Assembly: GCA_016758965.1 (NCBI GenBank) | Contig: JAEPRB010000005.1 | Location: 124,001-188,000 of the forward strand | DNA length: 64,000 nucleotides | Direction: 5' to 3' | Source: Circinella minor | Taxonomy: Eukaryota > Mucoromycota > Mucoromycetes > Mucorales > Lichtheimiaceae | Shown: in pieces, positions 12,013 to 24,345 of the stretch | How the letters are laid out: each line of letters begins with the position of its first letter | Position numbering within the stretch: position 1 is the stretch's first letter | Position numbers and translations under genes: made by a program | The notes under the pieces: model-generated | What the model was told of the DNA's origin: nothing | Seen by the model: only the letters and a program-made list of their open reading frames with translations | Database searches by the model: none

Positions 12013-12447
12013 TGTGAAAGAAATAGGAGGTAAAAAGAAATAGAGAAGACCTAAAGACAAAGAAAAAGAGAAGAGAATGGAAAAAAAAAGAAAAAAGGAA
12101 TGTTAAAAAACAAAAAGGAAAAAAGAAAAACTTCCTCCTTTTTTTTATAGCCCATTTATGCAAAAAAAAAAAAAAAAAAATGCGGGGTTATTATATATTA
12201 ACTGGATAATAAAACTGTGTTTGATATGCAAAAAGTCATCCATTAAGGAAAGTAAAGGAGTATACGTAGATAGATAAAATATTTTATTTTATAGATGGAT
12301 TATATATTAATAGTAAATGTATTAGATTATATTATTATTAAGATTATTAAGATTATTATTACAGTATTATTGATTAAAAAATATTATTAAATCTATTATC
12401 AATTATAAAAAAATGAATAATGCTGGTTAATGATGTTGTGTATTAAA
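12013..12447. other. Intergenic, promoter side of the MFS gene
   Basis: Contains pyrimidine/purine tracts directly upstream of the transporter start (12060-12180) and the 3' flank of the methyltransferase gene. No additional gene seen. Confidence 0.5.
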
Positions 12448-14011
12448 TTATGATGATGATGGTAATGATGACGCTTCATTTTCGACATTAGGCTTTTGAG
12501 CTATGATAATATGAAAATTGCTATAACTATGGTATTGCTCTAGTTCTTTCAAAGCTTTTTCTAGTTGGTTTTGAAATATCAGTGGTTCTTCAACCGGTTT
12601 CCCATGGCCCCGATTATATTCATTGACGGCGGCATGACTGTTGGTCAGAACATGCGACAGATCTTCTCGCATAAGAACGCCCAGTCTTCCTCCCCAAATA
12701 CCAATAGGAAGCGACCGATACTTTTCGAGACAGTTTACCGCATTTTTCGGTATTAATGATGTTATTTCTCTTGCTAATCTTGGCTTTAATCCGCGGCTTC
12801 TCGCTGTCTCTACCACTAATAAGAATACCATTTTTAGTATTTTTTTTTTATTTACTTCACTTTACTCTCTCTTAAAAAAAATATAAAAGAGAAAAGATTT
12901 TCCAAAAGAAGCTTACCCTGTAAATTTAATCTTTCTGTCGCCGGTCCAGGTGAATATACCATCATATCCATTTCCAAGATTTCCAAATAACCTCCAGGTC
13001 TCAATAAATGCCAGCAATTATTGATGACTTTACTATATTGGTCCCTTGTAAAAGCAAGACACATGAATCGAATATGGATACAATCAAAAGATGCTTCGGG
13101 TAATTGAATAGGTGTGAAGCCATCCAATACATTATGTTTGATTAGTTCACAATTGACCGGAATTGTACTCGGGTCCGGAAACATATTGACATTATCGACA
13201 CCAATCACATGTAAATGGGGATATTCTTGTGCCAAGTCAATGCACCATGAACCTGGTCCACAACCAATGTCCAATACACTTCCTTCTTTGATATGATCAA
13301 AATTTATAGGTGATGTAAATTCTCTAAAAAAAAAAATGATTGCCCCACCCCAGAAAAATTAAAACTCTTTTTCATTGGTATTTCCTTTTTTCTTTTTTGG
13401 AATATTGTATCTTACCCTTCAAAAGCAAGTTTAATTAAATCATTTTTTAATTGAATTCGATCCGCTTCTTCTTCACCCGTAGATAACAAATAAAGTGGTT
13501 TCTCTTTTGGTTTATTACTAAAAGCTTCAGGTATTGTTGGCACAGGTGGCAAGACATCTCGAGGTGGTGATTTAGAATGAAATTGTCGTAAATCAGAAGC
13601 GGTAGGTAATCTTCTTAAACCGTGACGTTTGGCTTTACTAATAATAGATACAATTCTATTGGGGGAATGATGACTATTGGGTGGTGAAGAAGAATCTTCA
13701 CTATGGCTACTCATGTCGCTGGTGGTGACATCAAGTGATCGTGATCGACTATGTCTTTGTGGATATGATTGTTGTTGTTCTCGACTTGAATGGCGACAAA
13801 AATGGTTTTGGTGTATACGAGTACAATTATGATCGTTGGTTTCATGACGACTGCCATGGCGGTTATTTTTATTTTGTTGTTGTGTATCCTCTTGGATCGA
13901 CATTGAAGGTGATCGTTGTTGTCCTGTGAATAAATTAACTATTGTAGAATTTTGAAACCATGATCGCCTTCGTTGTCTTGTCGTTGAATTTTCAGTATGT
14001 GAGCGTCGCAT
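12448..14011 (-). CDS. Class I SAM-dependent methyltransferase with disordered N-terminus
   Basis: Three exons (14011-13416, 13323-12917, 12815-12448) give about 456 residues. The first roughly 170 residues are low-complexity: arginine, serine, histidine and glutamine rich, ending in a proline-rich stretch (PPRDVLPPVPTIPEAF). The catalytic domain follows. Motif I is VLDIGCGPGSWCIDLA, the acidic end of beta-2 is HVIGVD, motif IV-like FDCIHIRFM follows, and the post-motif is LLRPGGYLEILE. This is the Methyltransf_25/UbiE-like fold seen in large fungal families of which LaeA-type proteins are one branch; substrate is unknown. The C-terminal third (EITSLIPKNAVNCLEKY, PIGIWGGRLG) fits fungal members. 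The basic N-terminus could mediate nuclear targeting, an inference only. Confidence 0.85.
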
Positions 14012-15575
14012 GTTATCGTTTTATCGAGTACATAACAATAAATAAATAAATAAATAAGAAAGATTATATTGCGTGTGAAGAAATATTATTAATAAAAAAA
14101 AAAAAGAAGAAAAAAGAAGAGCGGAGACAGTTAATAAAATATGTATAAAAAAAAGGGCGGACGATTAAGCGAAACAACTTGCATGACAACAGTTGTTTTG
14201 ATTTATTTTTTCACATGTAATAATATAAAAAAGCGATCTTATATTTTATGAATGCTTATAAGAAAAGCTTGATTCTTTTTCATTATTTTCTCCCAATATA
14301 GCAATGGTATCTCTTGTGTATCTCCCCCCCCAAAAAAAAAAATTGTACCATTCTGTTTTTTTGTTAATTATCATTATTATTGACAGTTTTAACCTGCTGA
14401 AATTTCACATGATTTGAAAAAAATAAAATAAACTCACAACAATAAAAGAAAAAGATCTCCGATAATGAATCCAAAGCTGACGTATCTGTTATGTAATATA
14501 TATCTTCAGTATGACCAAAGATAATAGGACCAAGGTATGATACCGGATTTCGAATTAGGTTATGTGAAGGAATTTGATTCAAGAATAATAGGATGAAACA
14601 AAGTATTATGTTGCTATGGTGATTTTCTACATAGTTGGTACCCTGTAATTCGCGTTTCTATTTGTTTTATATATGAAAGAACAAAGAACTGGATAAAATG
14701 TTATGAAGTTTCAAGATCGTTTCTTTTTATGTATGATTATATTCTATCCTATTCGAGTTGTACTGGCTTTTGCTTTTTACCAGCGAAAACTATAAATAGA
14801 CTACGCAATGAAAGTTGCAGGTGGTTTCATTACCATTTGATTTTTTCATGTACTTGTTATCACTGTATATTGTAGACACAAATAAGGTTTTTTCTTGATA
14901 TAACATTGCTCTATCGTTTGTGTCTATCATATGTAAAGAAAGATAGATGTATATTAAAAGGAATCTTATTACAATTCCCAATGATCAATATAAAAACCCA
15001 TTATCCTATATATAACAATCGTCAATAACATATTTTTATCAGTTTAGTAATGTATATGGAAAGACAATTTTTTGTTGTCATTGACACTGACACGAGAATA
15101 CTTTTACAAAGATAGAAGTATTACTTGACACGTTTTTCTTTTCTATGGCTTTCATATTTATATAATTGGTTTCCTTTTGTAAAAAATAATTAATGCGTTG
15201 CTGTTAAATTAATTTAAAAAGTTAAACATTCTATATTAATTATGTGAAACCAATTAATATGAAAAGTGTATAGTAGAGATCAAATAAACAAATACAAACT
15301 TTTTTTATCTATCAAGTAAACAAATACACTTCATTGAAAACAACCCAAAATAAAAGTAATAGTGATATATAACAAAAGAACAAAAATGTATGCTTTTTTT
15401 TTTTTTAAAAAAAAAAATATATAATCACAAAGGAAAAAAAAATGAGAGATCGTGAGTGTACGTGCGTGTGTAATATGTGAGTGTGTAAATAGAAAGAAAA
15501 AAAGGAGAGAAGAGAAGAGAATGAAAAGGTGATATGATTAAAAAAAAAGAAAGAGAAAAGCGTATATAATTTTAA
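14012..15575. other. 1.5-kb intergenic region
   Basis: AT-rich with a TAAA microsatellite-like run near 14038-14057 and a poly-C/poly-A stretch near 14325-14342. It includes the 5' region of the methyltransferase gene and the 3' flank of eIF3e. Open frames here have no coding character. Confidence 0.6.
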
Positions 15576-17497
15576 TTAAGCAGTTGTTTCTTTTGATGCA
15601 GCTTGAGTTTCACGTCTCTTAATGGCAGATGAAAGGACTTGGGAACGGAAAGAAAGACCCTTTGTACGTTCAATGACTTGTTGATATACAGAAGTGACAG
15701 GTGTATTCATAATGACAGTGTTCTAAATAATATAATAGAATGAATATATATTTTTCTATTATCATAATCTTTTTGTTATATAATTTATTTACCTCTTCAA
15801 AATCGATCTTTGCATCAACACGAGTATCCCGAATCAAATTGACAATCCATTTTTCACCTTCTTCTTGATTTAAGTTCAAAGTTTGAGTCATATCCTTGAT
15901 ATTAATCTTTTGATGAATACGGCAATAAGTTTCCGAAATAAATTGTCGTGCACTTTCCATGAAATCTTCTTGAATAGCATTCAAAAAGAAATCATTAGCA
16001 AGAACCTTTTCACATTCCTTCAATTTCTTTTGTGCATCATCAAAATCGAAACGAACAAAGAGAGCTTCAACAAATTCAGTGACAGGATCTCTGTATTCAT
16101 ATGCTTCTTGTTCAATGATCTTGACCAATTCCTTCATTTGTGCCTTTCTACGTTTGCTGGTAACAACAGCTGCAGCAAGGTAACGTAAAACCCATGGACA
16201 GGATGTTTGAATGGTATTGATGTATTGAGGAGCAAAGAACATATCAATGATACTATCACGACCCTTAGGATGATTGAAAATGATAAACAAAGACCAGTGA
16301 ATCAACCATGTGCGTTGTTGAAGTTGTTGAAGAGGAGCAACACCACTCTATATAATATCAATTATTTTATTTTATTTAGTCATTTTCCCCCCCTCTTTTT
16401 AATAGATTTCCAAAAACCATGAATTAAAAAATGTATAATTTACCTTATGATCAATAGTTTCTCTCAATTTTTGCAATTCTTCCAATGCAACATCCCAGTT
16501 ACCAGTTAAAATTTCAGCAGCCATTTTACCCCATGTTGCGGATAAGCATCGTTCCTCATTTGTGGACTATAATAAACATTTATATAGTTAGATACCACAA
16601 TCTTCTCTCTCTTTCCCCCCCCTCCTATTTACACACACACACACACACACAATTCACTCGCATCCAAATTTAATAATTCTTTCTTACCAAAACGCGGAAA
16701 TGATACAACATATCAGCGGCACCACCATAACTACCACAATCGAATTCAAATTGACCAAATTCGTATAAAATATCGATTGTTTCTTCGGTGAACTATACGT
16801 TGTTGTTAGCTTAATTAAGAAAAAAAAATCCCCTAAAATATAATTCATATTATTTGTTTTTATATCTTCTTATTTTGATCAATTTACGTTATAGTTTTCC
16901 TTAAGAGTTTGAAGGTTTTGAACCTTATCTTGACGCAAAACAGAGATCACTTCAGGTTTTTCAAGAACTTCCATGACCTTTTGAACTTGGGCTTGCAATT
17001 GTTCCATCTTTGCCAATACTTGTTGCCTCTTATCAGCAATTTCTTTTTTTTTTAATATAAAAAAAAAACCGTAAATACAAATAAAACCGTCATTTAGTTT
17101 TTTTTTTTCTTTTAGATATAAATTTTTTCATATATAATGTTGTGCTTTTTTTTTAAAAAAAAAATTACCCTTTGGTGTTTCGTCAGTGTTGTTGATCTTT
17201 TTATGTAAATCAAGAATGAAATCGGCCATGTTGGAGTTACGGAACAATGCATATTTGGCTTGAAGAAGATCGTCTACTGCATATAACTAAGAACGTAATC
17301 ATGAAAATAAAAATATAAGAATAAAAATATAAGGGCGGCTTAAATGTCAAAAAATAAAAAATTCTCGAAAAAATAAAATAAAAAGAATTAAATATAAAGA
17401 TTACCTCTTTAACTTCTAAAAATTCTAAAAGAGGAAAGACAAGATGACGATCCAAGAAAGGGATCATGTCCTTTGTCAAGTCATATTCAGCAGCCAT
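15576..17497 (-). CDS. INT6: Eukaryotic translation initiation factor 3 subunit E (eIF3e/Int6)
   Basis: Seven exons (17497-17405, 17286-17169, 17042-16888, 16792-16688, 16566-16444, 16347-15793, 15722-15576) give 431 residues, close to the roughly 440 of animal eIF3e. The N-terminus ([28 protein letters not shown]) is the family hallmark. The middle carries [19 protein letters not shown], and the C-terminal PCI domain includes RIHQKINI and [20 protein letters not shown]. The tail [19 protein letters not shown] is also typical. eIF3e is a PCI-domain scaffold subunit of the eIF3 complex, binding the 40S subunit in the cytoplasm; S. cerevisiae lacks it while most other fungi keep it. All introns have GT-AG ends. 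The stop lies before an A-rich 3' flank. Confidence 0.95.
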
Positions 17498-17785
17498 GTT
17501 CGTTATTATAAAGGTTCAAAACAACAAAAAAGGTTGGTGTTTCGTATAGTCGGGTCACTTGGAGAGAACAAAAAAAAAATGTTGAGTGCTGGTGGCGAAA
17601 AAAAAAACATGCCAAATCAGGAAAAACAAGTCACCTAAGCTATTTTTTGTATATTGAGTATAAAGTGATACTTTGTCAACAATGCAACACACTTCCCTTC
17701 TTTTTTTCTTTCTTTCTTCTAGTACTTCTTTAATCATTTTTTTTGACACACAAGGATAAAGTACACGTTAAAATTTTAAATATGT
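17498..17785. promoter_or_regulatory. 5' flank of eIF3e
   Basis: AT-rich upstream DNA of eIF3e containing purine-rich runs on the plus strand (pyrimidine-rich in the sense direction of eIF3e). No specific factor site is recognised. Confidence 0.4.
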
Positions 17786-18540
17786 ATGAAAAGACGTTGC
17801 CAGAAAGTATTGGGTGTATCAACTAACAGTAATTTTTCTACTGCCGCAGCAGAAAATCACATATTGATCCTACTACCAGTACTCCCAATCATCATCAACA
17901 ATATACTTCAAGTTATCTTCAATCTTACCTTTCTGATAGCACTAAGCAATATCATAATATGCAAAATGATTCTTTATTATTGAGTCGACAAGAAGATAGT
18001 AGTAACGATGCGAAAGAAATATTCTGTACGTACATTAATAAACGTTGGGTAGTGATGTAAACGAAGAGTACCTCAAATATTACATTGGTAATGAAGCCGG
18101 AGTGACTCTTAAGCATGTATTAGAAGAATATGAATAGGAGAGTTAATATTGTGTTGAAGGAATCGATTATCGATTTACCGACGAGAAAGAGCAAAAACAA
18201 GAGAATAAGGAGAAGGTGGCTGGTGGCTATCACTATGAGCGAGGATGAAGATGATGTGCATAATTATAGTGATTATCACAATTATTTCAATGCTTATGGT
18301 ATGTACAGGTTTTTTGGGTCCAAGGAAAAATATTGTTAATTTTCTATGACGATAACCAATAACGTTTCCGCAAGAATATTGTTAGGTATATCGAGCGGTG
18401 ACTGTACGACGATAGTTATAATGCAGATTACGATAATCAGAAAGATGATGTGCCATAGTATAAAAAAAAAGGATGTGTTTTTATACATTCAAGTAAAACC
18501 AACAAAATACGTAAAGTTATTAAAAACTTTTGTGTAATGT
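17786..18540 (+). pseudogene. Decayed coding sequence of unknown family
   Basis: Plus-strand fragments in shifting frames have non-random protein-like composition. About 17860-18045 reads HHQQYTSSYLQSYLSDSTK, then AKEIFCTYINKRW. A one-base frame change gives DVNEEYLKYYIGNEAG and VTLKHVLEEYE, ended by a TAG near 18135. Acidic, tyrosine-rich stretches follow (EDEDDVHNYSDYHNYFNAYG). The frame changes and stops suggest a dead gene. I do not recognise the family. A 16-base string near 18395 (gagcggtgactgtacg) is one mismatch from the end of the inverted-repeat element at 39590-40379. Confidence 0.4.
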
Positions 18541-19240
18541 AAGGAGGACAAACACTTCCTTCCTTGAGTTAGTACATCATTACAAGTTTTCAAGTTCACC
18601 TATAATAAAGGGAAGAAAAAACAGGATGCATCATTGGATGATCTGTAAATAAAAGTAATAATAAATATAGAATTCTGGTTGATATTTCGAACCATATAAT
18701 GGCAACTGATATATAAATCACAAATATAGGATCCTAAACCTATGTTTCAAACTTTTTTTTTTTAATATTTGTTAATACTTCTAACTATTCAGGGAAAAAA
18801 AAGATACTTTTTTAAACAGATATTGGCGCCCAGGACTAGGCCACTGTTTTATTTAATTATCTATTAATGAATATGACGTTGATTAAGATATAACAACATT
18901 AATATAACTACACAGGTTAAGCGAAAACCATCGATTTCGTTAGGCGGACATGATTGTAGTACACCAATAAGATGACATTTATAAACTGGTTTTCGGTGAT
19001 TGATCTATTGTAAACTTATCAAATTTTCTTTCTGCGCAATATGTACGGTCAAAATACTTTTGCAGAAAAGCTATATAAATTACTTCAAAAAAAAGAATTA
19101 TATAGTAATAATGACGTAAAAAAAAAGACATCGATTCTCTACTTCATTAACATAGCAACAATCCTAAGATAATAATAACCTTGAACCAAAACAAATTTTA
19201 TCTAAATGGATAAATCGGATCTATAATGAGTATTCTATAA
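18541..19240. other. AT-rich intergenic DNA upstream of ASADH
   Basis: No gene seen. This separates the pseudogene from the promoter of the aspartate-semialdehyde dehydrogenase gene. Confidence 0.55.
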
Positions 19241-19260
19241 TGAGTCAGACACCGGAGTCA
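19241..19260 (+). promoter_or_regulatory. Gcn4/CpcA-type site (TGAGTCA) plus half-site
   Basis: TGAGTCA at 19241-19247 matches the Gcn4/AP-1 consensus TGASTCA exactly, and GAGTCA at 19255-19260 is an adjacent half-site. The pair lies 105-124 bp upstream of the start codon of aspartate-semialdehyde dehydrogenase, an enzyme that fungal general amino-acid control normally induces. Position and target gene agree; binding is inferred. Confidence 0.6.
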
Positions 19261-19364
19261 CACCAAAGCGAAAAATCGAAGATCTTTTTTTTTTATACAT
19301 ACATAGTATATTTTTTCTTCTATTTCTCTCTTTTTAAATCCATTTTTTATTTATTTATTTATTG

Positions 19365-20536
19365 ATGGCTCCTACAAAGAAAGTCGGTATCCTCGGTGCC
19401 ACTGGTACTGTTGGTCAACGTTTCATTTTACTCCTTGCCGACCATCCCGTTTTCACTATCCATGCTTTAGGTGCTTCTTCCCGTTCTGCTGGTAAAGCTT
19501 ATAAGGATGCTGTCAAGTGGAAACAAGCAAAGCCTATCCCTGACAATGTTGAAAACTTGACTGTCAAAGCTTGTATTTCCGAAGAATTCAAAGAATGCGA
19601 CGTTGTATTCTCTGGTTTGGATGCTGATGTCGCTGGCGACATTGGTAAGTGTTGTAAAAAAAAAAAAGAAGATATAGTCAAGTGAATCTATTGACAAAAG
19701 ATTGCGAGAGATCTAAACAAAAAAAAAAAATAATAATAACAATAATAGAAATGGACTTTTTGAAATCCAACTTGGTTGTCTTTTCAAATGCTAAAAACTA
19801 TCGTCGCGATCCCACTGTTCCATTGATCGTTCCTACCGTCAACACCAACCATTTCGACCTTATCCCTTACCAACGTACTATTAACAAACAAACTAAGGGT
19901 TTCTTGATCACCAACGCCAATTGTTCCACCACCGGTCTTGTTGTACCTTTAAAGGCACTTCAAGATGCATTTGGACCCATGTCTCATATCCTCGTTCATA
20001 CACAACAAGCCATTTCCGGTTCAGGTTACCCTGGTGTCCCCAGTTTAGATATCTTAGATAACATTGTTCCTTATATTTCTGGTGAAGAAGAAAAGATGGA
20101 ATGGGAAACATCCAAGATTTTGGGTGGTTCTGATGGTAAACAATTTTTACCTTTGACTGACACCATCGTTTCTGCCACATGTACTCGTGTTCCCGTCATT
20201 GATGGTCATTTGGAAAGTGTTTCTGTGAAGTTTGCCAATGGATGTCCCTCTGTTGAAGACGTTTACAAGGCTTTGGAAGAATATACAAGTGAAGCACAAA
20301 CATTGGATTGTTACTCTGCACCAAAACAAGCTATTTCAGTTAATAAGGCAGCAGATCGTCCACAACCAAGATTGGATCGTGATATGGATAAGGGTCAAAC
20401 AGTGACTGTAGGTCGTGTCCGTCCTTGCCCTGTTTTGGATATTAAATTTATGTTGCTTGTTCATAACACAGTTTTGGGTGCTGCTGGCAGTTCGGTCTTA
20501 AATGCTGAAGTAGCAGTTGCCAAGGGACTTATCTAA
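19365..20536 (+). CDS. HOM2: Aspartate-semialdehyde dehydrogenase
   Basis: Two exons (19365-19644, 19749-20536) give 355 residues, the normal fungal size. The enzyme reduces aspartyl phosphate to aspartate semialdehyde with NADPH, the branch point to threonine, methionine and isoleucine. The N-terminal nucleotide-binding motif is [13 protein letters not shown]. The catalytic cysteine sits in [10 protein letters not shown] (about Cys152), and [10 protein letters not shown] and [14 protein letters not shown] carry the substrate-binding and catalytic-histidine regions. The C-terminus ([15 protein letters not shown]) is complete. The ATG at 19365 is used because the upstream TTG is not a start in fungi and [11 protein letters not shown] matches fungal N-termini. 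A Gcn4-type site lies upstream. Confidence 0.96.
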
Positions 20537-20879
20537 AAAAGTAATATGTAATAGAACACATGTCGTTTCTCTTTTTATTTTCTGTCCATTTCACTATAAT
20601 GTCCATTGTATGTAACTTGAATAATATTAATAATAATAATAATAAAATACCATAAAAAATCGATCGAACGAATAATCACAAAGAGCCAAGACTTTTTTTT
20701 TTGTGTCTCGAAAAGTATATAAATTGAATGAAGTATCCTGGTTTTTTTTTTTTTTTTTTGTGACAAAGCGGGTCTTTTTTTTTTTAGTCTCTTCCTTTTC
20801 CTTGCAACCATAACTTTTCTATAATCTCCCTTTATTCTTTTGAAACCGCGTTTTTTCTTAATTTTTAAAAAAAAAAGAA
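20537..20879. other. Short intergenic region, ASADH 3' flank and DUF4112 5' flank
   Basis: Contains an (AAT)n run at about 20623-20644 and long poly-T tracts (20743-20758, 20775-20785). The next gene starts on the same strand. No separate gene is seen. Confidence 0.5.
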
Positions 20880-21864
20880 ATGAAAGAAGCACTCATTAAA
20901 GCTGGTGTTCAGCATGTCATCTCCAGTACTCCCAAACCAAAAGCGCCTGGGTCTGATCTTGAAGCACTTCCAAAACAAAAGAAACGTTATTTTTGGCAAA
21001 AGAAAGAAGACCCTCATTATTTATTGACTCCACATGAAAAGAAGATCTTACATAAAGTAAAATCTCGGGCACGTACTTTGGATTCTGGTCTCTCATGTTG
21101 TTGCTGTCAAGTGGGTATTGATCCTATTATCGGTAAAGCTTCTTATTTTTTATTTTATATGTATAAAAAAAAAAGAGTGGGGTTTCGGTTGGGGGGATTT
21201 ATATGGGCAAGTGGATAATCATTTTGTTACTATCGTTATAATTTTTTTTTTTGGGGGGGAATCAAATTTAAATTTATTAATGCATAATGCTCTTATCTTT
21301 ACTTGTAGGATTACTACCCGTTATTGGTGATTTTGCTGGCTTAGTTTTATCGTTATATTTAGTACAAACAGCAGCAGAAGTCCATTTACCCCAATCTGTT
21401 TTGAGTCAAATGATGATGAATATTATTATTGATTTCCTAATAGGTAAGAAAGAAAGAAACGATTCTATAAAATAATCGTGATATTTTATACTATTGTGTT
21501 ACTTGTGTTACATATAAAACTATGATTTAATATTTTTTTTTTAATTTTAATAGGCATTGTTCCAGTTGTTGGAGATCTGTTAGATGTATTCTACAAATGT
21601 AACACTCGGAATGCAGTATTATTAGAGAATTATCTTAATAAACAACAATTGAAACGACAACAACAAGAGGCTTCAGGATTATCACCGTCTTCTTCATCAT
21701 CATCTCATCCTCAATATCAACATCATCAACAACCGTTATTAAAACAATATCCCGAGCCATCATCCTCATCCTCATCACGTCCGCCACCATCACAATACCA
21801 AGACCAAAATATTGAATTAAAACAACAAAAACCGTTACCAAAGAAAAATCCTCATCTTTATTAA
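20880..21864 (+). CDS. DUF4112 family membrane protein
   Basis: Three exons (20880-21132, 21309-21443, 21554-21864) give 232 residues. The core is the DUF4112 pattern: two short hydrophobic helices, each carrying a P-V-x-G-D motif (LLPVIGDFAGLVLSLYL and GIVPVVGDLLDVFYK), then NTRNAVLLENYL. A lysine-rich N-terminus with a CCCC cluster (SGLSCCCCQVGIDP) precedes them, where the cysteines might be acylated (inference). The C-terminal 60 residues are serine-, glutamine- and proline-rich. DUF4112 proteins occur in bacteria, plants and fungi as small membrane proteins of unknown function. Introns fall just after the G of each motif (GIG|GLLP, IG|GIVP), splitting the repeated units neatly. Confidence 0.88.
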
Positions 21865-24175
21865 TAATTATTGGAACATTTTGGTAGAATTTATTTATAT
21901 CAAACAAAAATAATAGCCTTATAATGGCACTTTTATCTTTTTTTTTTTTTTTTTTTTTTTAGAAAAAAAAAGTTGATACAGTAGAGGTAATAAAGAAAAC
22001 AAATAGAAAAAGAAATGTCATTGGGAGTCCAGTATGTAATTATTATAATAAAATGGAAAAACATTTTACGAATCATCTCTTCTCATAGTTTCGTTTCTCT
22101 TTACAATTTTAATACAATACAGTACAATGTAATTATTTTATTATAAAGTACATCATACACATACGTACAAAAGAAGTTTATGAATGCAACTTGTCCATAA
22201 TTTATAAATGAATAATCAAAATATTGATTGTCTTTAAATATATGAATATAAAATATATATATTTTTATAAAGTATATTTTAAATTTTGAAGTGAGAAATG
22301 AATTACGTATCTGTTTTAGTAATTAGTATTCACAGGAATATAAAATCGTATCAATCAAACTGCAATAACCGTATTTCTGCCAAACGTTTTATTACTATCA
22401 TAACCTATACGTAGTATCAGCAATTCTGGATTACACTATTTTTGTATGTTAGATAAAACAAATAATCAAATGCGCTATGATTTCATCGTCAGGTATTATT
22501 AAAAAACTGGGATCGAAAATCGCAGATATTAGCCTGCACTTGACATTAAGGTTAAACTATAAAATCTTTCGTCGGGTTTTTCCACATGAACATACAAGAT
22601 TCAAATATTTATCTATTTACTATATGATGCTTCTTTCTAAAGAGTTCATAAATCGTTACGTATAAAACATTGAAATCGACATTATTATGTTCCAAACCTC
22701 GTACTTGAGCGGTTGCAAGATACCCAATCGATGATTTCTATATATCACCACTCCTAATTGGTGAAAAATTAATATCATGGAGTTTATTTCTTTGGTTAAC
22801 CAAGCTTTTGATTGTTAAAGTATTCGACGATCTATAATTGCTATTTAATCCTATCTGTTTTAAGTAATTCGACTTAGACAGAGAAGCCAATATGAACGTG
22901 GTAACTGCTATTGTACTCCTGAAGGATGCCAAAGATTTTGAGTATTATAAGGATATTGTTGCTGAAATCCAAAAAGTTAGTAGTTTCTTTTTCTTCTTCT
23001 TATTCTTTCTTGTACCGAAAAACAGGGGCGTGCCGTGCTGTGTCAACCTCTACTAGTGTGTACCACACATTTGATGATTATGCCAACAAAAATAATGCTC
23101 AGTCTCTTTAACAAACAATCAACTATTAAATCAAGGTTAGCGAATGAATAACGTAAAAACTTGAACCCAGTTGAGTTGACCAAACATACAATCAAAATAT
23201 TATATCTTGAAATTTACATAAAAGTGTAATAGATAATATTTTCGATGGCACTGCACAGTTATCTACACTCGAAAATAAAACATTGAGTTTTTAAGAGTGG
23301 TCTTTATATCGATATTGTCATGAACGTACTTTGGACATATTGATAGATCGATAGCATAAAAAAACATCTGGGGAATTGCACGACATATATTATATTATGT
23401 TATAACAATGTGGTGCTTTAGATCCCATATACAAGGTACTCTGATAATATATTGAAGATGCTGTGATCATTGTGACATGGTTGATTCTGTATTATTGCTG
23501 CTACGTATCAACAAATGGATACGTAACCGCGTTTTTTCTTCTTCCTTCTTTTATTTACATAAATTACTCATATTGTTCGGTTCATATAGGATAATTAACC
23601 CATAAGGAATGCTAAATCTTCTTTTATTACTCCTTGTGGTGCTGCATTAAAATTAGTTTAATAACTAGATTATATTCTCTAGTAATCTGACGATGGTATT
23701 GTAAGAAGAGAAAAAGACTTTTGATAGTGGTTACATAAGACTGAATAAATATTATTCACTCGTTTCATTAATGTAATCATACGTAATTAATATCCTTCTA
23801 CTTTTTCTTTGATGTAACCTTTATTTATATCTAGAAATTAAAATTATGATTAAATAACTAAACGAGAGGAGTTAAAGATAAAAATTAAATTATTAGTATG
23901 GTTGTAATTTAAAACTTTTTGAATTCTCGAGAATTATTTTGTTTTTATCCCAGTTCATGTTTGGGGTTGTTTTTTCTTGATCTCGTGGCGTCTAAATATT
24001 CTTAGCACACATATCAAGAAAATCTCACTGACCACAATCTATAATTATGTCCTAAATCAAGTGATGATGAATTACCATCTACATTGATTTTTCTGGTAAA
24101 ACAGGGAAAAAAATAAAAAGAAAGGGGGATCTACGTACCAAGCTCCTGTTGTGTAAGATCGTGATATAATTTGTA
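21865..24175. other. Gene-poor 2.3-kb region with decayed coding traces
   Basis: Only fragments have protein-like composition. The frame at 22477-22662 includes HLTLRLNYKIFRRVFPHEH. A plus-strand stretch near 22890-22980 reads NMNVVTAIVLLKDAKDFEYY followed by KDIVAEIQK and a possible splice site. Neither could be assigned to a family, and stops separate them. The rest is AT-rich; a long T tract lies at about 21938-21960. Confidence 0.4.
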
Positions 24176-24345
24176 TTACCCATCTGTTGTATTACATATA
24201 AGACTTATTTTTAGATTATGAGTTATGTCTGCTATTAGGGATTTATTATAATATGTTGTGATATATAAACGTGAGGACACGAGATTTATGATATGGATAT
24301 TATTAGAGAAATATCTTATTAAGGAATAATTGAGACGAGGATAAC
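24176..24345 (+). pseudogene. Possible remnant of a second DUF4112 gene
   Basis: Near 24262-24340 one plus-strand frame reads VIYKREDTRF, then WILLEKYLIKE, a stop and LRRG. This parallels VFYKCNTRN, AVLLENYLNKQQ and LKRQ of the DUF4112 gene 2.6 kb upstream. At DNA level the shared core is tattagagaa-tatctta followed by aattga(a/g)acga. The match covers only about 30 residues and includes a stop, so it is a short relic at best. Confidence 0.3.

Noticed and set aside
18389..18412. Truncated copy of the 39590-40379 element
   Set aside because: Only 16 bases match with one mismatch and no wider similarity was seen, so it is noted but not called as a feature.
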